Shown: positions 16,576-25,247 of the stretch, piece after piece
Position numbering within the stretch: the stretch's first letter is position 1
Layout: the number at the start of each line of letters is the position of its first letter
Origin: Bog-532 sp963805255
GTDB taxonomy: Bacteria > Actinomycetota > Actinomycetes > Streptosporangiales > Streptosporangiaceae
DNA: 64,000 nucleotides
Reading direction: 5' to 3'
Assembly (NCBI GenBank): GCA_963805255.1
Contig: CAWDTK010000003.1
Coordinates: 257,574-321,573 of the forward strand
Position numbers and translations under genes: made by a program
Notes under the pieces: model-generated
Database searches by the model: none
Told to the model about the DNA's origin: nothing
What the model saw: the letters and a program-made list of their open reading frames with translations, nothing else

Positions 16576-16959
16576 TCAGCTGCCGTTGGCAGCGGTGATC
16601 GCGCCGGTGACCAGGGTGATGTTGCGGGAGTCCAGGCCGCCCAGTACCTGGCGCAGGTGCACGCCGATGGTGTCGTCGCCGAGGCTGGCGGCGATCCGCA
16701 GGATCGCCTGCTCCGACGCCGAGCAGGGCAGCAGCCCGGCCTCCAGGGCGTGGATGGCAGCTCGCCACCGGATGACGGCGACGGGCTCGCCGGAGCAGAT
16801 GCTGCTGCCGGCGGCGATGATGCGGCGGAAGCCGGGCTGGTGCAGGAAATGATCGTGGGCGGTGATCAGGGCGACGGCGGCGGTGTCGGCGCAGATACCG
16901 GCCGCGGTGTCCTGCAGCAGGCAGGCCAGCCGGGCGGCCGGCATGGCCGGGGCGCTCAC
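16576..16959 (-). CDS. Small uncharacterised transposon protein
   Basis: 127 residues, mostly helical in appearance, with no family I recognise. Conserved-looking features are IRWRAAIHALEAGLLPCSASEQAILRIAASL in the middle and GLDSRNITLVTGAITAANG at the end. The start overlaps the transposase stop by 4 bases (16956-16959, ATGA), so it is translationally coupled. Placement between transposase and ATPase suggests a bridging or accessory role; that is inference from position only. Confidence 0.7.
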   Translation of the reverse strand: MSAPAMPAARLACLLQDTAAGICADTAAVALITAHDHFLHQPGFRRIIAAGSSICSGEPVAVIRWRAAIHALEAGLLPCSASEQAILRIAASLGDDTIGVHLRQVLGGLDSRNITLVTGAITAANGS

Positions 16960-18368
16960 TGCCCGTCCTCTCGCTCATCCTGCTGCTGGCCGGTGCCGTT
17001 GCCGCCGGGGGTGTTGTCGCTGCCGGCGAGGTTGGCCAGGCGGAGCCGGTCGCCGCGGGCGGCGGCCTGCCCGGTGCCGGCGACCAGGGCGAGGTAGTCG
17101 ATGCCGGTGTACCGTACTGGCTCGGGGTCCTCGTCCGGCGGCGCCTTGGGGTGGGCGTGCCGGCCGATGACCTGCGGGACGGCGGTGCCGACCTTCCGCC
17201 CGGCCCACCAGACGGCCAGCTTTGTCATGTCGAACGGGTCGAAGACCAGCTCGACTTTCCGGCCGGCGAGAAACGGGTCCACCGAGTACTCGTTGCCTTC
17301 GAGGGAAACGGTGGCGGTCTTGCGGACCAGCCGGACCGCGCTCCAGCAGAACGCCTCGCGCAGCACCATGGCGTCGGGCACGGTGGCCGGGCCTGCTGCT
17401 GCATACCGCTCGGCCGGCGGCTGCCCGGTCTCCGAATGGGGCCGCTGGTGGTAGACCTCGCGGACCCAGTGATCGAGCAGGTCGTTGAGCTGGTCCAGGT
17501 CGGCGACCGGGTGCCGGGCCGGGTCGCCGCCGGCGGTGACCTCGACCAGGAACTGCTGCTGAATGGTCTCGAATACTCTTTCGATCTTGCCCCTGCCCAT
17601 CGGCCGCCCCGGCTGGCTGTGGGTCAGCTTGATGCCCAGCACCGCGCACGTCCTTTGCAGCGAGGCGTCGGCAAAGCAAGATCCGTTGTCGGTATACAAG
17701 ACCGAGGGGACGCCGTGGGCGGTGATCGCGGCGCGCAGCACGCCGGCGAACCGGACCGCGTCCGGCTGGCGGACGAACTGGTGCCCGGTCAGGAACCGGC
17801 TGTGATCATCGATGATGCCGGCCAGGTGGCAGGCCCGGCCGCCGACGTCGGGGCCGTTCATCAGGTCGGCGGTCCAGATCTCGTTCACCCGGCCTGCCTC
17901 GAACCTCCCGTAGGCCTGCGGCGGCCGGCCATCGGGCCGGGTGGCCAGCTCCCGGGCCTCGAACCACCGCTGCAGGGCCCGCTCGGACGGCGCCCAGCCC
18001 AGCTGCGCGATCAGGACCCGGCGGACCTGCGCCGCGGTCCGCGCGGGGTTCTCCTTCTTCAGCCCGACCGCCAGGCCGACGACCTGCGGGTCGGTGCGCG
18101 GCGAGCACTGCCTGGGCGCGGGCACCAGCGCATCAAACCCGCCCGCCCGGCGGGCGGCGATCCACCGGTCGATCGTCTTGCGGGACACGCTCACCGTCCG
18201 CCCGGACGGCCCGGCGTGCTCGCGGGCGGCCAGGTCCCGCACGATAGCGCCGCGCTGGCGGGATGTCAGTCCAGGATCGATCGCCGGCTCGATCAGCGAC
18301 CACCGCCACAGCGCGATCGTCTGTGCCCGCTCCCGCCGGGTCGCGGCGTCCCGGTCAGCTGCCGTCAT
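16956..18368 (-). CDS. DDE transposase (rve integrase core, TniA/TnsB/Mu-like)
   Basis: 470 residues from the ATG at 18368, which follows GAGGAGGAAGCAG, a strong ribosome-binding site; an ATG 36 bases upstream lacks one. N-terminal HTH segments (SRKTIDRWIAARRAGG, then SERALQRWF) precede an rve core. Catalytic acidic residues are Asp in EIWTADLMNGP, Asp in SVLYTDNGSCF and Glu in GRGKIERVFETIQQQF. A Mu-type C-terminal beta-barrel follows (VSLEGNEYSVDPFLAGRKVELVFDP in pieces). It cuts and joins the element ends, probably with the downstream ATPase. About 90 residues shorter than classical TniA. Confidence 0.88.
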   Translation of the reverse strand: MTAADRDAATRRERAQTIALWRWSLIEPAIDPGLTSRQRGAIVRDLAAREHAGPSGRTVSVSRKTIDRWIAARRAGGFDALVPAPRQCSPRTDPQVVGLAVGLKKENPARTAAQVRRVLIAQLGWAPSERALQRWFEARELATRPDGRPPQAYGRFEAGRVNEIWTADLMNGPDVGGRACHLAGIIDDHSRFLTGHQFVRQPDAVRFAGVLRAAITAHGVPSVLYTDNGSCFADASLQRTCAVLGIKLTHSQPGRPMGRGKIERVFETIQQQFLVEVTAGGDPARHPVADLDQLNDLLDHWVREVYHQRPHSETGQPPAERYAAAGPATVPDAMVLREAFCWSAVRLVRKTATVSLEGNEYSVDPFLAGRKVELVFDPFDMTKLAVWWAGRKVGTAVPQVIGRHAHPKAPPDEDPEPVRYTGIDYLALVAGTGQAAARGDRLRLANLAGSDNTPGGNGTGQQQDEREDGQ

Positions 18369-18432
18369 CTGCTTCCTCCTCGATTCGCCGTAAACGGGAC
18401 TCAACGGCGACCCTGGCCGGCCCGGCTGGCGG

Positions 18433-19116
18433 TCAGGAAGAGGAAACGGCGGCCACCGCGATCAGGGTCGTGTTGCCCGCCAGGACCGGGACCGCCGGGG
18501 CGAGCAGCATCCCGCCGGTCAGGTGCGCGGCCACCTCATGGACCGCCAGCGTGTCCAGCCCGAACCGGGACCGCATCCCCGCGGTCACCGCCTCCAGCGC
18601 GGCCAGCGCATCCCCGGTGACCGACCCGGCCGCCGCGACCGGCCGGCCCCGCGGGTCGGCCAGCGGCAGCAGCCCCAGCAACGCCTGCCGCAACTGCCCG
18701 GCCCGGGAGGCGAACCGGGACAGCCACGACCCGGCCGTCGAGACCGGCACGCTCCACCACTGGCCAGCCCGGCCCGGTGACGGCAGCCGCAGCCGGGCCG
18801 CCACCGACGCGACCTTCAGCCCGGCCGCCCGCAGCGCGAGCGCCGCGAAGATCACCGGCGCCGCATACCTCCGCCTCGACAGCAGGAACGCCGGCAGCAG
18901 CACATGCGTCCGGCCGCAGCCGTCGCAGACCGCACGCCGCGGCCGCACCAGCACCGGCCCGGCGAACGTCACCACCACGCGGGGCCGGGCATGCCCCCAC
19001 AGCCGCAGCGTCCCGCCGCACCAGCACGCCAGCTCCCCCGACCGCAGCCGCGCCTCGACAGACTCCTGTGAACCTCGTACCGTGACCACCGTGGTGCCAC
19101 CTCGCACCGCTCCCAC
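18433..19116 (-). CDS. Zinc-ribbon/HTH protein (DUF6431-like), first gene of the transposon
   Basis: 227 residues. Two CxCG-type knuckles, CWCGG near residue 31 and CDGCGRTHVLLP near residue 63, frame a short beta segment with a basic stretch, giving a zinc ribbon. Helical segments with SVAARLRLP and STAGSWLSRF follow and resemble an HTH. I recall actinobacterial DUF6431 proteins with the same CxxC...CGRTHxLLP layout; the assignment is by memory. Within the transposon it takes the place where relatives encode TniQ-like target-site proteins, so target selection or end binding is a reasonable guess. Confidence 0.7.
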   Translation of the reverse strand: MGAVRGGTTVVTVRGSQESVEARLRSGELACWCGGTLRLWGHARPRVVVTFAGPVLVRPRRAVCDGCGRTHVLLPAFLLSRRRYAAPVIFAALALRAAGLKVASVAARLRLPSPGRAGQWWSVPVSTAGSWLSRFASRAGQLRQALLGLLPLADPRGRPVAAAGSVTGDALAALEAVTAGMRSRFGLDTLAVHEVAAHLTGGMLLAPAVPVLAGNTTLIAVAAVSSS

Positions 19117-19262
19117 GGCCCTCCCCGGTATCCACGCAAAGATTCAGGGAGGGCCATTTCCCATGCCGACATGGCCACGGTGACGCCGTCCACCACATGC
19201 CGCCCGCCACATGACCTAACCCGAGCCACGACGACACCGTCAGTGACGGAAACCCCCCGCTA

Positions 19263-19289
19263 CATGGACATCCTCAGAAGCGGGGGACA
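19263..19289 (-). repeat. Right terminal inverted repeat of the transposon
   Basis: Plus strand starts CATGGACATCCTCAGAAGCG and ends GGGGACA at 19289; its complement matches the left end at 21 of 27 positions. A surrounding CCCCCGCT/AGCGGGGG hairpin mirrors the hairpin at the left end although the arm sequence differs. Confidence 0.85.
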
Positions 19290-19395
19290 TGGCGGTGGGC
19301 ATGACAGTAGCCCGGATGTCGCTCCGGGGGGGGCGCCGGTTCCACGGGCCGGGACGGGGTTTCTCCTTCCGGGTCGTTTATGCAGGATGACCGGG

Positions 19396-21123
19396 TTAGG
19401 AAGTGTCGCCGGAGGCCGGGCTGGCTGCAGGAGCGGTGCGGGCGCCGGCGTAGATGATCTGCCCGGCGGGGTAGATGGTGATGGTGGCCTCGCCGGTGCT
19501 GGCGGGTACCCGCCCGGTGGCCGGCGAGGACGGGAACTGCTGGCGGCCCTTGGTGCACCGTTCGCGGTGGCGGGGCGGCCGGACGGGCAGCAGGGCGGCG
19601 AGGATCCGGGAGCTGGCCAGCGCGGCGGCGGCAGCGAGCACTGAGGCGGGGGCAGTCGCGGGCGCCAGGGTCTGGGTCATCGAGCGGACGGCCTCGCGGC
19701 GGGCGGTCGTGAACGACACCCGGGCGGGCGTGGCCGGCGCCTTCGGCTCGCTGCCGGGAGCGGCGGTGAGCTGGGCGGCCGTGCCGGCCTGGATGGCGTG
19801 GCAGCCGTGGATGCGGACCAGCTGGGTGGCGGTGATCCAGGCCCACATCTCCTGGGTGACCTGGTGCGGGGACGACGAGCGCAGGATCGGGCCGCGGGAG
19901 GGGCCCGCGCCGGTGATCGCGGACTTGTCCTCGCCGATGACGGTTTCCACCGCGGCCCACCGGTCCGGGTAGCAGGCGGCCAGTTCCGCGGCGGGGTATG
20001 CCTGCCAGTCCGTCAGCGTGGTGGCCAGAGCGTACAGCTCGTCCCCGGCGCCGCCCGGGCCGGGGACTTTCACGTCGTATTCCACGACGCGGACCGGGAT
20101 GCGGTCGGCGCCGTCGGACAGGAAGGACTCATACGAGCCGTCCGGCAGTGCCTTGAGCAGCGGCAGGACGATATCGGACTTCATCCGCATCAGCAGGTGC
20201 GCGCCCTGGGCGCGGATCGCCTTGATCAGGGCGAATCCCGGGAAATTGCGGTCCATCAGGATCAGCCGGCCCGCCGCGAAGATCCCGGGACGGGATCTGG
20301 CCAGCCGCCGGGTCAGGGTCTGCTCCCCGTCGCAGGAGGGGCCGAACTCCATGCCGAGGGTGGCCTTGGCCCGTGCGGCAGTGAGTATGACGGCCCGGAC
20401 CTGGGGAAACGGCGACGAGTTATCCGCGGTGCCGGACGAGCCGAAATACTTCCGGTTCGCCTTGGTGTCCGGGACCCGGACCTGGAACCCGTCCAGGGCG
20501 CATAGCAGCAGCCCCCGCCACCGCATCCCCGGCGCACCCGGATCGGCGATCGGCCCGGCGACCAGCCAGAACAGCGCCCCGGACAGCTCCGCGGGGATCA
20601 TGTCCAGGCGGCGGGTGACCGCCTCGGTACCCGGCACGTGCCAGGGCCGCGCCCACGGCAGGCACGCCAGCAGCCCGGCCACCCGCAAGGTCACCTCCGG
20701 CACCGGCGCGTCCGGCATCAAGGTCATCGCCACCAGCAGCCGGACCGTCATCGCGGCCGGCAGCAGCCGCTGCCGTTCCTCTGCGCAGCCGAAATCCTCC
20801 ACCAGCTCCTCGATCTCCCCAGCCGGCAGGTATGCCTCAAGCAGGCCGAGGGTGACGTGACCGGGGAGCCAGCCGCCGGCCTGCACATCGCCGCTGCGCC
20901 GCACCACCGCTGGCGCGACCGTCACCTGATGGCAGAACACCAGATCCTCACCTGAAGTCACCGGCCGGCCCGCCGGGCCGGGCAGCAAAGCCGACACCCC
21001 GCCCCGGCCGGGACGGCGCAGGTCAGCGGGCCGCACCGCGACGATCCCCGGCCTCACGCCGCGAGCATCCATGCCACCGGCCACTGGGCTGGCGTCAGCA
21101 GGCAAAGTCGGGTAGAACTCCAT
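19396..21123 (-). CDS. IS4-family transposase
   Basis: 575 residues. An N-terminal IS4-type domain (HVTLGLLEAYLPAGEIEELV) precedes a DDE core: Asp in LLLCALDGFQVRVPDT, Asp in GRLILMDRNFPGFALI, and the YREK-like YPDRWAAVETVIGEDK with the catalytic Glu. The C-terminal 100 residues are variable and Ala-rich. The gene is apparently intact although the nested transposon sits between it and the left end of its IS, so the element probably cannot move normally. Confidence 0.9.
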   Translation of the reverse strand: MEFYPTLPADASPVAGGMDARGVRPGIVAVRPADLRRPGRGGVSALLPGPAGRPVTSGEDLVFCHQVTVAPAVVRRSGDVQAGGWLPGHVTLGLLEAYLPAGEIEELVEDFGCAEERQRLLPAAMTVRLLVAMTLMPDAPVPEVTLRVAGLLACLPWARPWHVPGTEAVTRRLDMIPAELSGALFWLVAGPIADPGAPGMRWRGLLLCALDGFQVRVPDTKANRKYFGSSGTADNSSPFPQVRAVILTAARAKATLGMEFGPSCDGEQTLTRRLARSRPGIFAAGRLILMDRNFPGFALIKAIRAQGAHLLMRMKSDIVLPLLKALPDGSYESFLSDGADRIPVRVVEYDVKVPGPGGAGDELYALATTLTDWQAYPAAELAACYPDRWAAVETVIGEDKSAITGAGPSRGPILRSSSPHQVTQEMWAWITATQLVRIHGCHAIQAGTAAQLTAAPGSEPKAPATPARVSFTTARREAVRSMTQTLAPATAPASVLAAAAALASSRILAALLPVRPPRHRERCTKGRQQFPSSPATGRVPASTGEATITIYPAGQIIYAGARTAPAASPASGDTS

Positions 21124-21335
21124 GCACGGCTCCTGGGCTAGAACTGACTTCAGACATCAGTCCTCATACCAGGAGCCGCCGCTCATTCCAGCCGATCTAC
21201 GCCCGCGACACGCCGGACAAGCGCGGGACACCGCCACCACGGGCTGACGCAGGCCGCACACGTAACATCCCAGTTCACCGGCCAAACCCCTTAAGTCAAT
21301 GGCGTTGGGTCAAGGGGCGCATGTTTAGCGAGTGA

Positions 21336-21531
21336 GCCCATGGCGGGGTGTTAGCGATTCTCTCGTTACTTGGTGATTCAGCGGCAGTGCTCCGTGAGCA
21401 CGGTTCGGCAATGCTTGATGAGCACTGCTCTTACTTTCGGCGCCCTGACTGAGTCCTGGTCGGCGGTCACGGCGGCCTGCGCATTCGCGGCATCACGGAC
21501 TGCCGGGTGACGGCTATCACGGTCACGCGTT
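21336..21531. other. Intergenic stretch after the broken DUF397 gene
   Basis: No recognisable gene. Slightly lower GC than the surroundings. The DUF397 tail ends at 21335 (stop TGA). Confidence 0.5.
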
Positions 21532-21840
21532 GTGACGGACGGGATAGTACTGACGTGCGATATCCGCCTCTGTGCTATTCATTTGAGCGGACCAGGGGAG
21601 AACAGACCGCTAGATGCTGCGCTCATGGCCCCCGCGGCGTGCCTAGCAGCCATAGCGGCATTTAGCTCCGGACCGGCCGTCGGCGTCTTGACGGCCATTG
21701 CCGCAGTACTGACAGTCGGCGCTATGACCACCCTCGCGCCCACACCCGATGACTATGAGCAGTGTGCTGTCGTCATCCACTACGAAAATCTCCGTCAGTG
21801 CCCGCTACTCCGGCACATCACGACACCCGTCGTGCTGTAG
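21532..21840 (+). CDS. Hypothetical small protein, possibly membrane-associated
   Basis: 102 residues with one hydrophobic stretch (AACLAAIAAFSSGPAVGVLTA and onward to about residue 66) and a hydrophilic C-terminus. No family recognised. Base composition is lower in GC than the neighbours, which makes a random long frame less likely but also fits acquired DNA. No clear ribosome-binding site. Could equally be spurious. Confidence 0.25.
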   Translation: MTDGIVLTCDIRLCAIHLSGPGENRPLDAALMAPAACLAAIAAFSSGPAVGVLTAIAAVLTVGAMTTLAPTPDDYEQCAVVIHYENLRQCPLLRHITTPVVL

Positions 21841-21881
21841 TACCGCAGGCTCCTAACAACAGATGGTGAGGTCCAAACGCC

Positions 21882-23168
21882 ATGGCCGTAATGAGCACCG
21901 GGATCATCGCTCCCCCCTATCACGTCCAGTCGACAGCCCGAACCTTGCGCGACGGTTTCCCCTACTTCGCGCACCACGATTCAGTCTCAGCGCTGTGGTC
22001 GCAGAAGTGGCGTGCGCCATGCGCGGCCGGGATCTACCCGTTCACTGACGCACAGGTGGAGGACTTCGACCCGATCTTCGCCGAGCTGAGCAAGATCTCA
22101 GCCGACGACCCGGCAATCCTGTACCGGCCTGACGACTACGCGAAGCCGTTCTTCCCGGTTGCGGATCAACTGGTCGCCGCCGCACAGGAAGCGGCCTCGA
22201 ACGGCAATACCCTTGAGGCCAGGGACCTGTTCCTGCGCGCGGCAGCGGTCTACCGGATCGCACGGTTCCCCGTCAACAGATCACCGCTAAGCCGGGAAGC
22301 ATGGGAGAAGGGCAAGGCCGCATACGAACAAGGCGGCGGGCTGCTCGACCCGCCGAGCGTCCCGATTGACATCCCCTTCACGCACGCCGATACGACCGCA
22401 GGCGATCTCGACGCCGGCATAGCGGCATACCTCCGCCTGCCCCAGGGCCAGAAACCAGCGGACGGGTGGCCCGTCCTGCTCTTCATCTGCGGGCTGGACG
22501 CTTACCGGACCGATCACACACCGCGAACACAAGCACACGTCGACCGCGGCTACGCGACCATCAGCTTCGAGATCCCCGGCACCGGCGACTGCCCCGCGGC
22601 ACCGAACGACCCGGCATCGCCGGACCGGCTGATGAGCAGCGTCCTCGACTGGGTGGCCGGCAGCGCCTCCGAGTACGGGTTCAACCCCCAGAAGATCCTC
22701 GCCCGGGGCATCAGCACCGGCGGCTACTACGCGTTCCGCATCGCGCACACCCACGCGGACCGGCTGTTCGCCGTCGTGGCGCAGGGCGGCGGCTGCCATC
22801 ACATGTTCGACGCCGGCTGGATCCGCGCCCAGAACCAGATGGAATACCCGTTCGCCCTGTCCGACGCGCTTGCGTACAAGTTCGGGTACCGCGACCCAGA
22901 CCCGGCGGCGGCGGTCGCCCGGTACGCCGCCGAGGCTCACAGGTTCAGCCTCGCCGACTCCGGCGTGCTCGGCACGCCGACATGCAAGCTCCTCGTCATC
23001 AACGGCATGGAAGACTCGATCTTCCCGATCGAAGACAACATCATCGTCGCGACCCAAGGCAGTAACAAAGAACTCCTCGCGCGTGGAGATCGCAGGCACA
23101 TGGGCAACCCCGGCGCCGAGGAGATCCTCTGCGAATGGCTCGACAAAGCGGTCGATGGCAGGCCCTAG
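21882..23168 (+). CDS. Alpha/beta hydrolase, FrsA/DUF1100 (dihydropseudooxynicotine hydrolase-like)
   Basis: 428 residues. A helical N-terminal cap (about 1-160) precedes the hydrolase core. The nucleophile elbow is GISTGGYYAFR, the acid is in LVINGMEDSIFP and the His in RGDRRHMGNPG. This arrangement matches the family that includes bacterial 2,6-dihydropseudooxynicotine hydrolase and fungal Ayg1-type enzymes, which cleave C-C bonds in polyketide-like or pyridine substrates. Substrate unknown. Downstream remains of a carotenoid oxygenase suggest it once stood in a longer catabolic or secondary-metabolite group. Confidence 0.85.
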   Translation: MAVMSTGIIAPPYHVQSTARTLRDGFPYFAHHDSVSALWSQKWRAPCAAGIYPFTDAQVEDFDPIFAELSKISADDPAILYRPDDYAKPFFPVADQLVAAAQEAASNGNTLEARDLFLRAAAVYRIARFPVNRSPLSREAWEKGKAAYEQGGGLLDPPSVPIDIPFTHADTTAGDLDAGIAAYLRLPQGQKPADGWPVLLFICGLDAYRTDHTPRTQAHVDRGYATISFEIPGTGDCPAAPNDPASPDRLMSSVLDWVAGSASEYGFNPQKILARGISTGGYYAFRIAHTHADRLFAVVAQGGGCHHMFDAGWIRAQNQMEYPFALSDALAYKFGYRDPDPAAAVARYAAEAHRFSLADSGVLGTPTCKLLVINGMEDSIFPIEDNIIVATQGSNKELLARGDRRHMGNPGAEEILCEWLDKAVDGRP

Positions 23169-23171
23169 GGC

Positions 23172-23448
23172 GACGAGTCTTTCGACGTGTCCACGCTGTG
23201 GGCCGCGCACGGGCCGGTGACCCTGGATCGGTGGATCATCGACCCGGCCGCGGGCAAGCTCGCCCAGCAGCGCCTGGACGATCGCGGCCAGGAGTTCCCC
23301 CGGGTCGATGACCGGGTCATCTCCCGGCCGCACCGCTACGGCTGCAGCGCGGTCATCGGCGAGGTCACCCGGGCCATCACCGCTGCCGGCGACTTCGCCG
23401 ACGACGCGTTCACCGCGGTGATTTCCGTCTGCCCGTCTGCATGCGATG
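23172..23448 (+). pseudogene. Carotenoid oxygenase fragment
   Basis: Frame reads LDRWIIDPAAGKLAQQRLDD, then RGQEFPRVDDRVISRPHRYG, which matches the middle of retinal-pigment-epithelium-type carotenoid cleavage dioxygenases. Both ends are missing: no iron-ligand His quartet and no start. An IS1380 copy is inserted immediately after it at 23454. Confidence 0.65.
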
Positions 23449-23453
23449 CTTAG

Positions 23454-25165
23454 CCCCGATCCACCGACCAAATTAGGGTGTTTTCGGGCGTGGCAACATG
23501 AAAGGTGCCCTCTGAACTGGGACAATGGGAGTTAGTGAAGCTTCCAGTACCGGTTCGAGAGGACACCCTGCAAGTGCGATTGTTGCATAGCCTGGCGAAG
23601 ACGCACGCATCGTTCGACGACCCTAATCTCGTGTCGCACTCCGGCCTGGTCCCGGTGATGGCCCTCGCTGAGCGCGCCGGGCTCGCCGGCCTGGTGGCGG
23701 AGCACGTCCGGCCGGGCGGGGACTGCGGGGTCAACGCGCACCTGAAGGTCGCGTGCCTGGCCGCCGGGATGGCCGCGGGCGCCGATTCGATCGATGACAT
23801 GGACCTGCTGCGGCACGGCGCGATGGGCACACTGTTCGGCGGCATCCGGGCACCGTCCACGCTGGGCTCGCACCTGCGCTGCTATACCTGGGGAAACGTC
23901 AGCCAGCTGGAGAAGGCGGGCCGGGAGTTCCTGATCGCGCTGGCCGGGCAGGCGCCGCTGCTGCCCGGCGCGGGCACCCTGGCGTTCATTGACATCGACT
24001 CGATGCAGAAACGGGTCTACGGGCACAAGAAGCAGGGCGCGAAGTTCGGCCACACCAAAATCCAGGGCAAGTCGCTGCTGGTCCGGGGCCTGAACGCGCT
24101 GGCCGCGGTGGTCAGCACGCCGCTGTCGGCGCCGGTGATCGCCGCGACCAGGCTGCGCGGCGGCAGCGCCGCCTCCGCGCGGGGCGCGGCCAGCCTGGCC
24201 GCCCGCGCCATCGGCACTGCCCGGGACTGCGGGTGCACCGGGACGATCGTGGTCCGGATGGACTCGGCCTATTACAACGCCGCGGTGATCGGCGCGGTCC
24301 GCGCCCAGCGCGCCCGGTTCTCCGTCACCGTCCCCATGAATACGAGCATCCGCGCCGCGATCGCCGCCATCCCCGGCGACGCCTGGACCGCCATCAAGTA
24401 CCCGCGCGCGGTCTGGGACGACCAGCTGGACGCCTGGATCTCAGACGCCGAGGTCGCCGAAGTCCCTTACACGGCGTTCGCGTCGAAGAAGGGCCAGGCG
24501 GTCACCGCCAGGCTGGTCGTCCGCCGGGTCCGGGACCTGAACAAGAAGGCGGCCGCCGGGCAGGACGAGCTGTTCCCGGTCTGGCGGTACCACGCGGTGT
24601 TCACCGATTCCCCGTTCGAGCTCGTCCAGGCCGAGGGGCAGCACCGTGACCACGCGGTCGTGGAGCAGGTATTCGCCGACGTCACCAGCGGGCCGCTGGC
24701 TCACCTGCCATCGGGGAAGTTCGCCGCGAACGCCGCGTGGCTGGCGATCGCGGCCATGGCGCACAACCTGGTCCGCGCCGCCGGCGCCCTGGCATCCCTG
24801 CCCTTCGCGAAGGCCCGGGCCGCGACCATCCGCCGAGACCTGATCGCCGTCGCCGGCCGCACCGCCCGGCACGGACGCGGCCACCTCACGCTGCACCTGC
24901 CCGAAGGCTGGCACCGCGAGCAGGAATGGCGCAACCTGCTCGCCACCGCCTGCGGCCCGCCCGCCGCAGCGGCCTGACCAGCCCCGACCGGTCCGCACCC
25001 CGACGGCCGCAACGGCCACCCGAACCCCGGCCCCCAGCCAGGAACCCCGGACAAGCCGCAGGCAAGGCGAGCGGCAGGACACCCGCGCCCCGATTCACCC
25101 CGGAAAACTCCTCGCGCAGGAATCGAAGCGAAAACGATCTACCAGAATGGGTCGGTGGATCGAGG
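23454..25165 (+). mobile_element. IS1380-family insertion sequence
   Basis: 1712 bp. Ends: CCCCGATCCACCGACC at 23454-23469, and the complement of 25150-25165 reads CCTCGATCCACCGACC (15 of 16 identical). The flanks carry a 5-bp duplication CTTAG at 23449-23453 and 25166-25170. One intact transposase gene is inside. It looks recently inserted and complete. Confidence 0.9.
23574..24977 (+). CDS. IS1380-family transposase
   Basis: 467 residues from a GTG at 23574 preceded by GAGAGGA; an upstream in-frame GTG at 23505 would add 23 residues. DDE residues are visible as FIDIDSMQKRVYG, VVRMDSAYYNAAV and VVEQVFADV. The Ala-rich C-terminal helix bundle is typical. It catalyses movement of the surrounding IS. 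No frameshift, so probably active. Confidence 0.92.
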   Translation: MRLLHSLAKTHASFDDPNLVSHSGLVPVMALAERAGLAGLVAEHVRPGGDCGVNAHLKVACLAAGMAAGADSIDDMDLLRHGAMGTLFGGIRAPSTLGSHLRCYTWGNVSQLEKAGREFLIALAGQAPLLPGAGTLAFIDIDSMQKRVYGHKKQGAKFGHTKIQGKSLLVRGLNALAAVVSTPLSAPVIAATRLRGGSAASARGAASLAARAIGTARDCGCTGTIVVRMDSAYYNAAVIGAVRAQRARFSVTVPMNTSIRAAIAAIPGDAWTAIKYPRAVWDDQLDAWISDAEVAEVPYTAFASKKGQAVTARLVVRRVRDLNKKAAAGQDELFPVWRYHAVFTDSPFELVQAEGQHRDHAVVEQVFADVTSGPLAHLPSGKFAANAAWLAIAAMAHNLVRAAGALASLPFAKARAATIRRDLIAVAGRTARHGRGHLTLHLPEGWHREQEWRNLLATACGPPAAAA

Positions 25166-25247
25166 CTTAGCTGGCGCCAACGCCGTGGCGCTCCGCCAGA
25201 GCCAGAACGTTGTGCCTGGTTGCCGTCGGCGCAGTAGGGAGCGGCCG

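Larger units (their letters stand above)
15607..19289 (-). mobile_element. Tn5053/Mu-like transposon with four genes
   Basis: 3683-bp element with 27-bp imperfect terminal inverted repeats (21 of 27 identical), starting 5'-TGT and ending ACA-3', flanked by the 5-bp duplication TGGCG (15602-15606 and 19290-19294). These are the hallmarks of the Tn7/Tn5053/Mu superfamily. Its genes all read on the minus strand in the order zinc-ribbon/HTH protein, DDE transposase, small protein, AAA+ ATPase. No resolvase or cargo gene is present. It is inserted in the left non-coding end of the IS4-family element. Confidence 0.85.
15517..21307 (-). mobile_element. IS4-family insertion sequence, interrupted by a nested transposon
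   Basis: Ends read directly: left CAACGCCATTGCTTTTAGG starts at 15517, and the complement of the right end reads CAACGCCATTGACTTAAGG from 21307. The flanks carry a 10-bp duplication GGTCAAGGGG (15507-15516 and 21308-21317), as expected for IS4/IS231-like elements. Removing the nested transposon (15607-19289 plus one TSD copy) leaves an IS of about 2.1 kb encoding the transposase at 19396-21123. It is inserted near the 3' end of a DUF397 gene. Confidence 0.85.
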
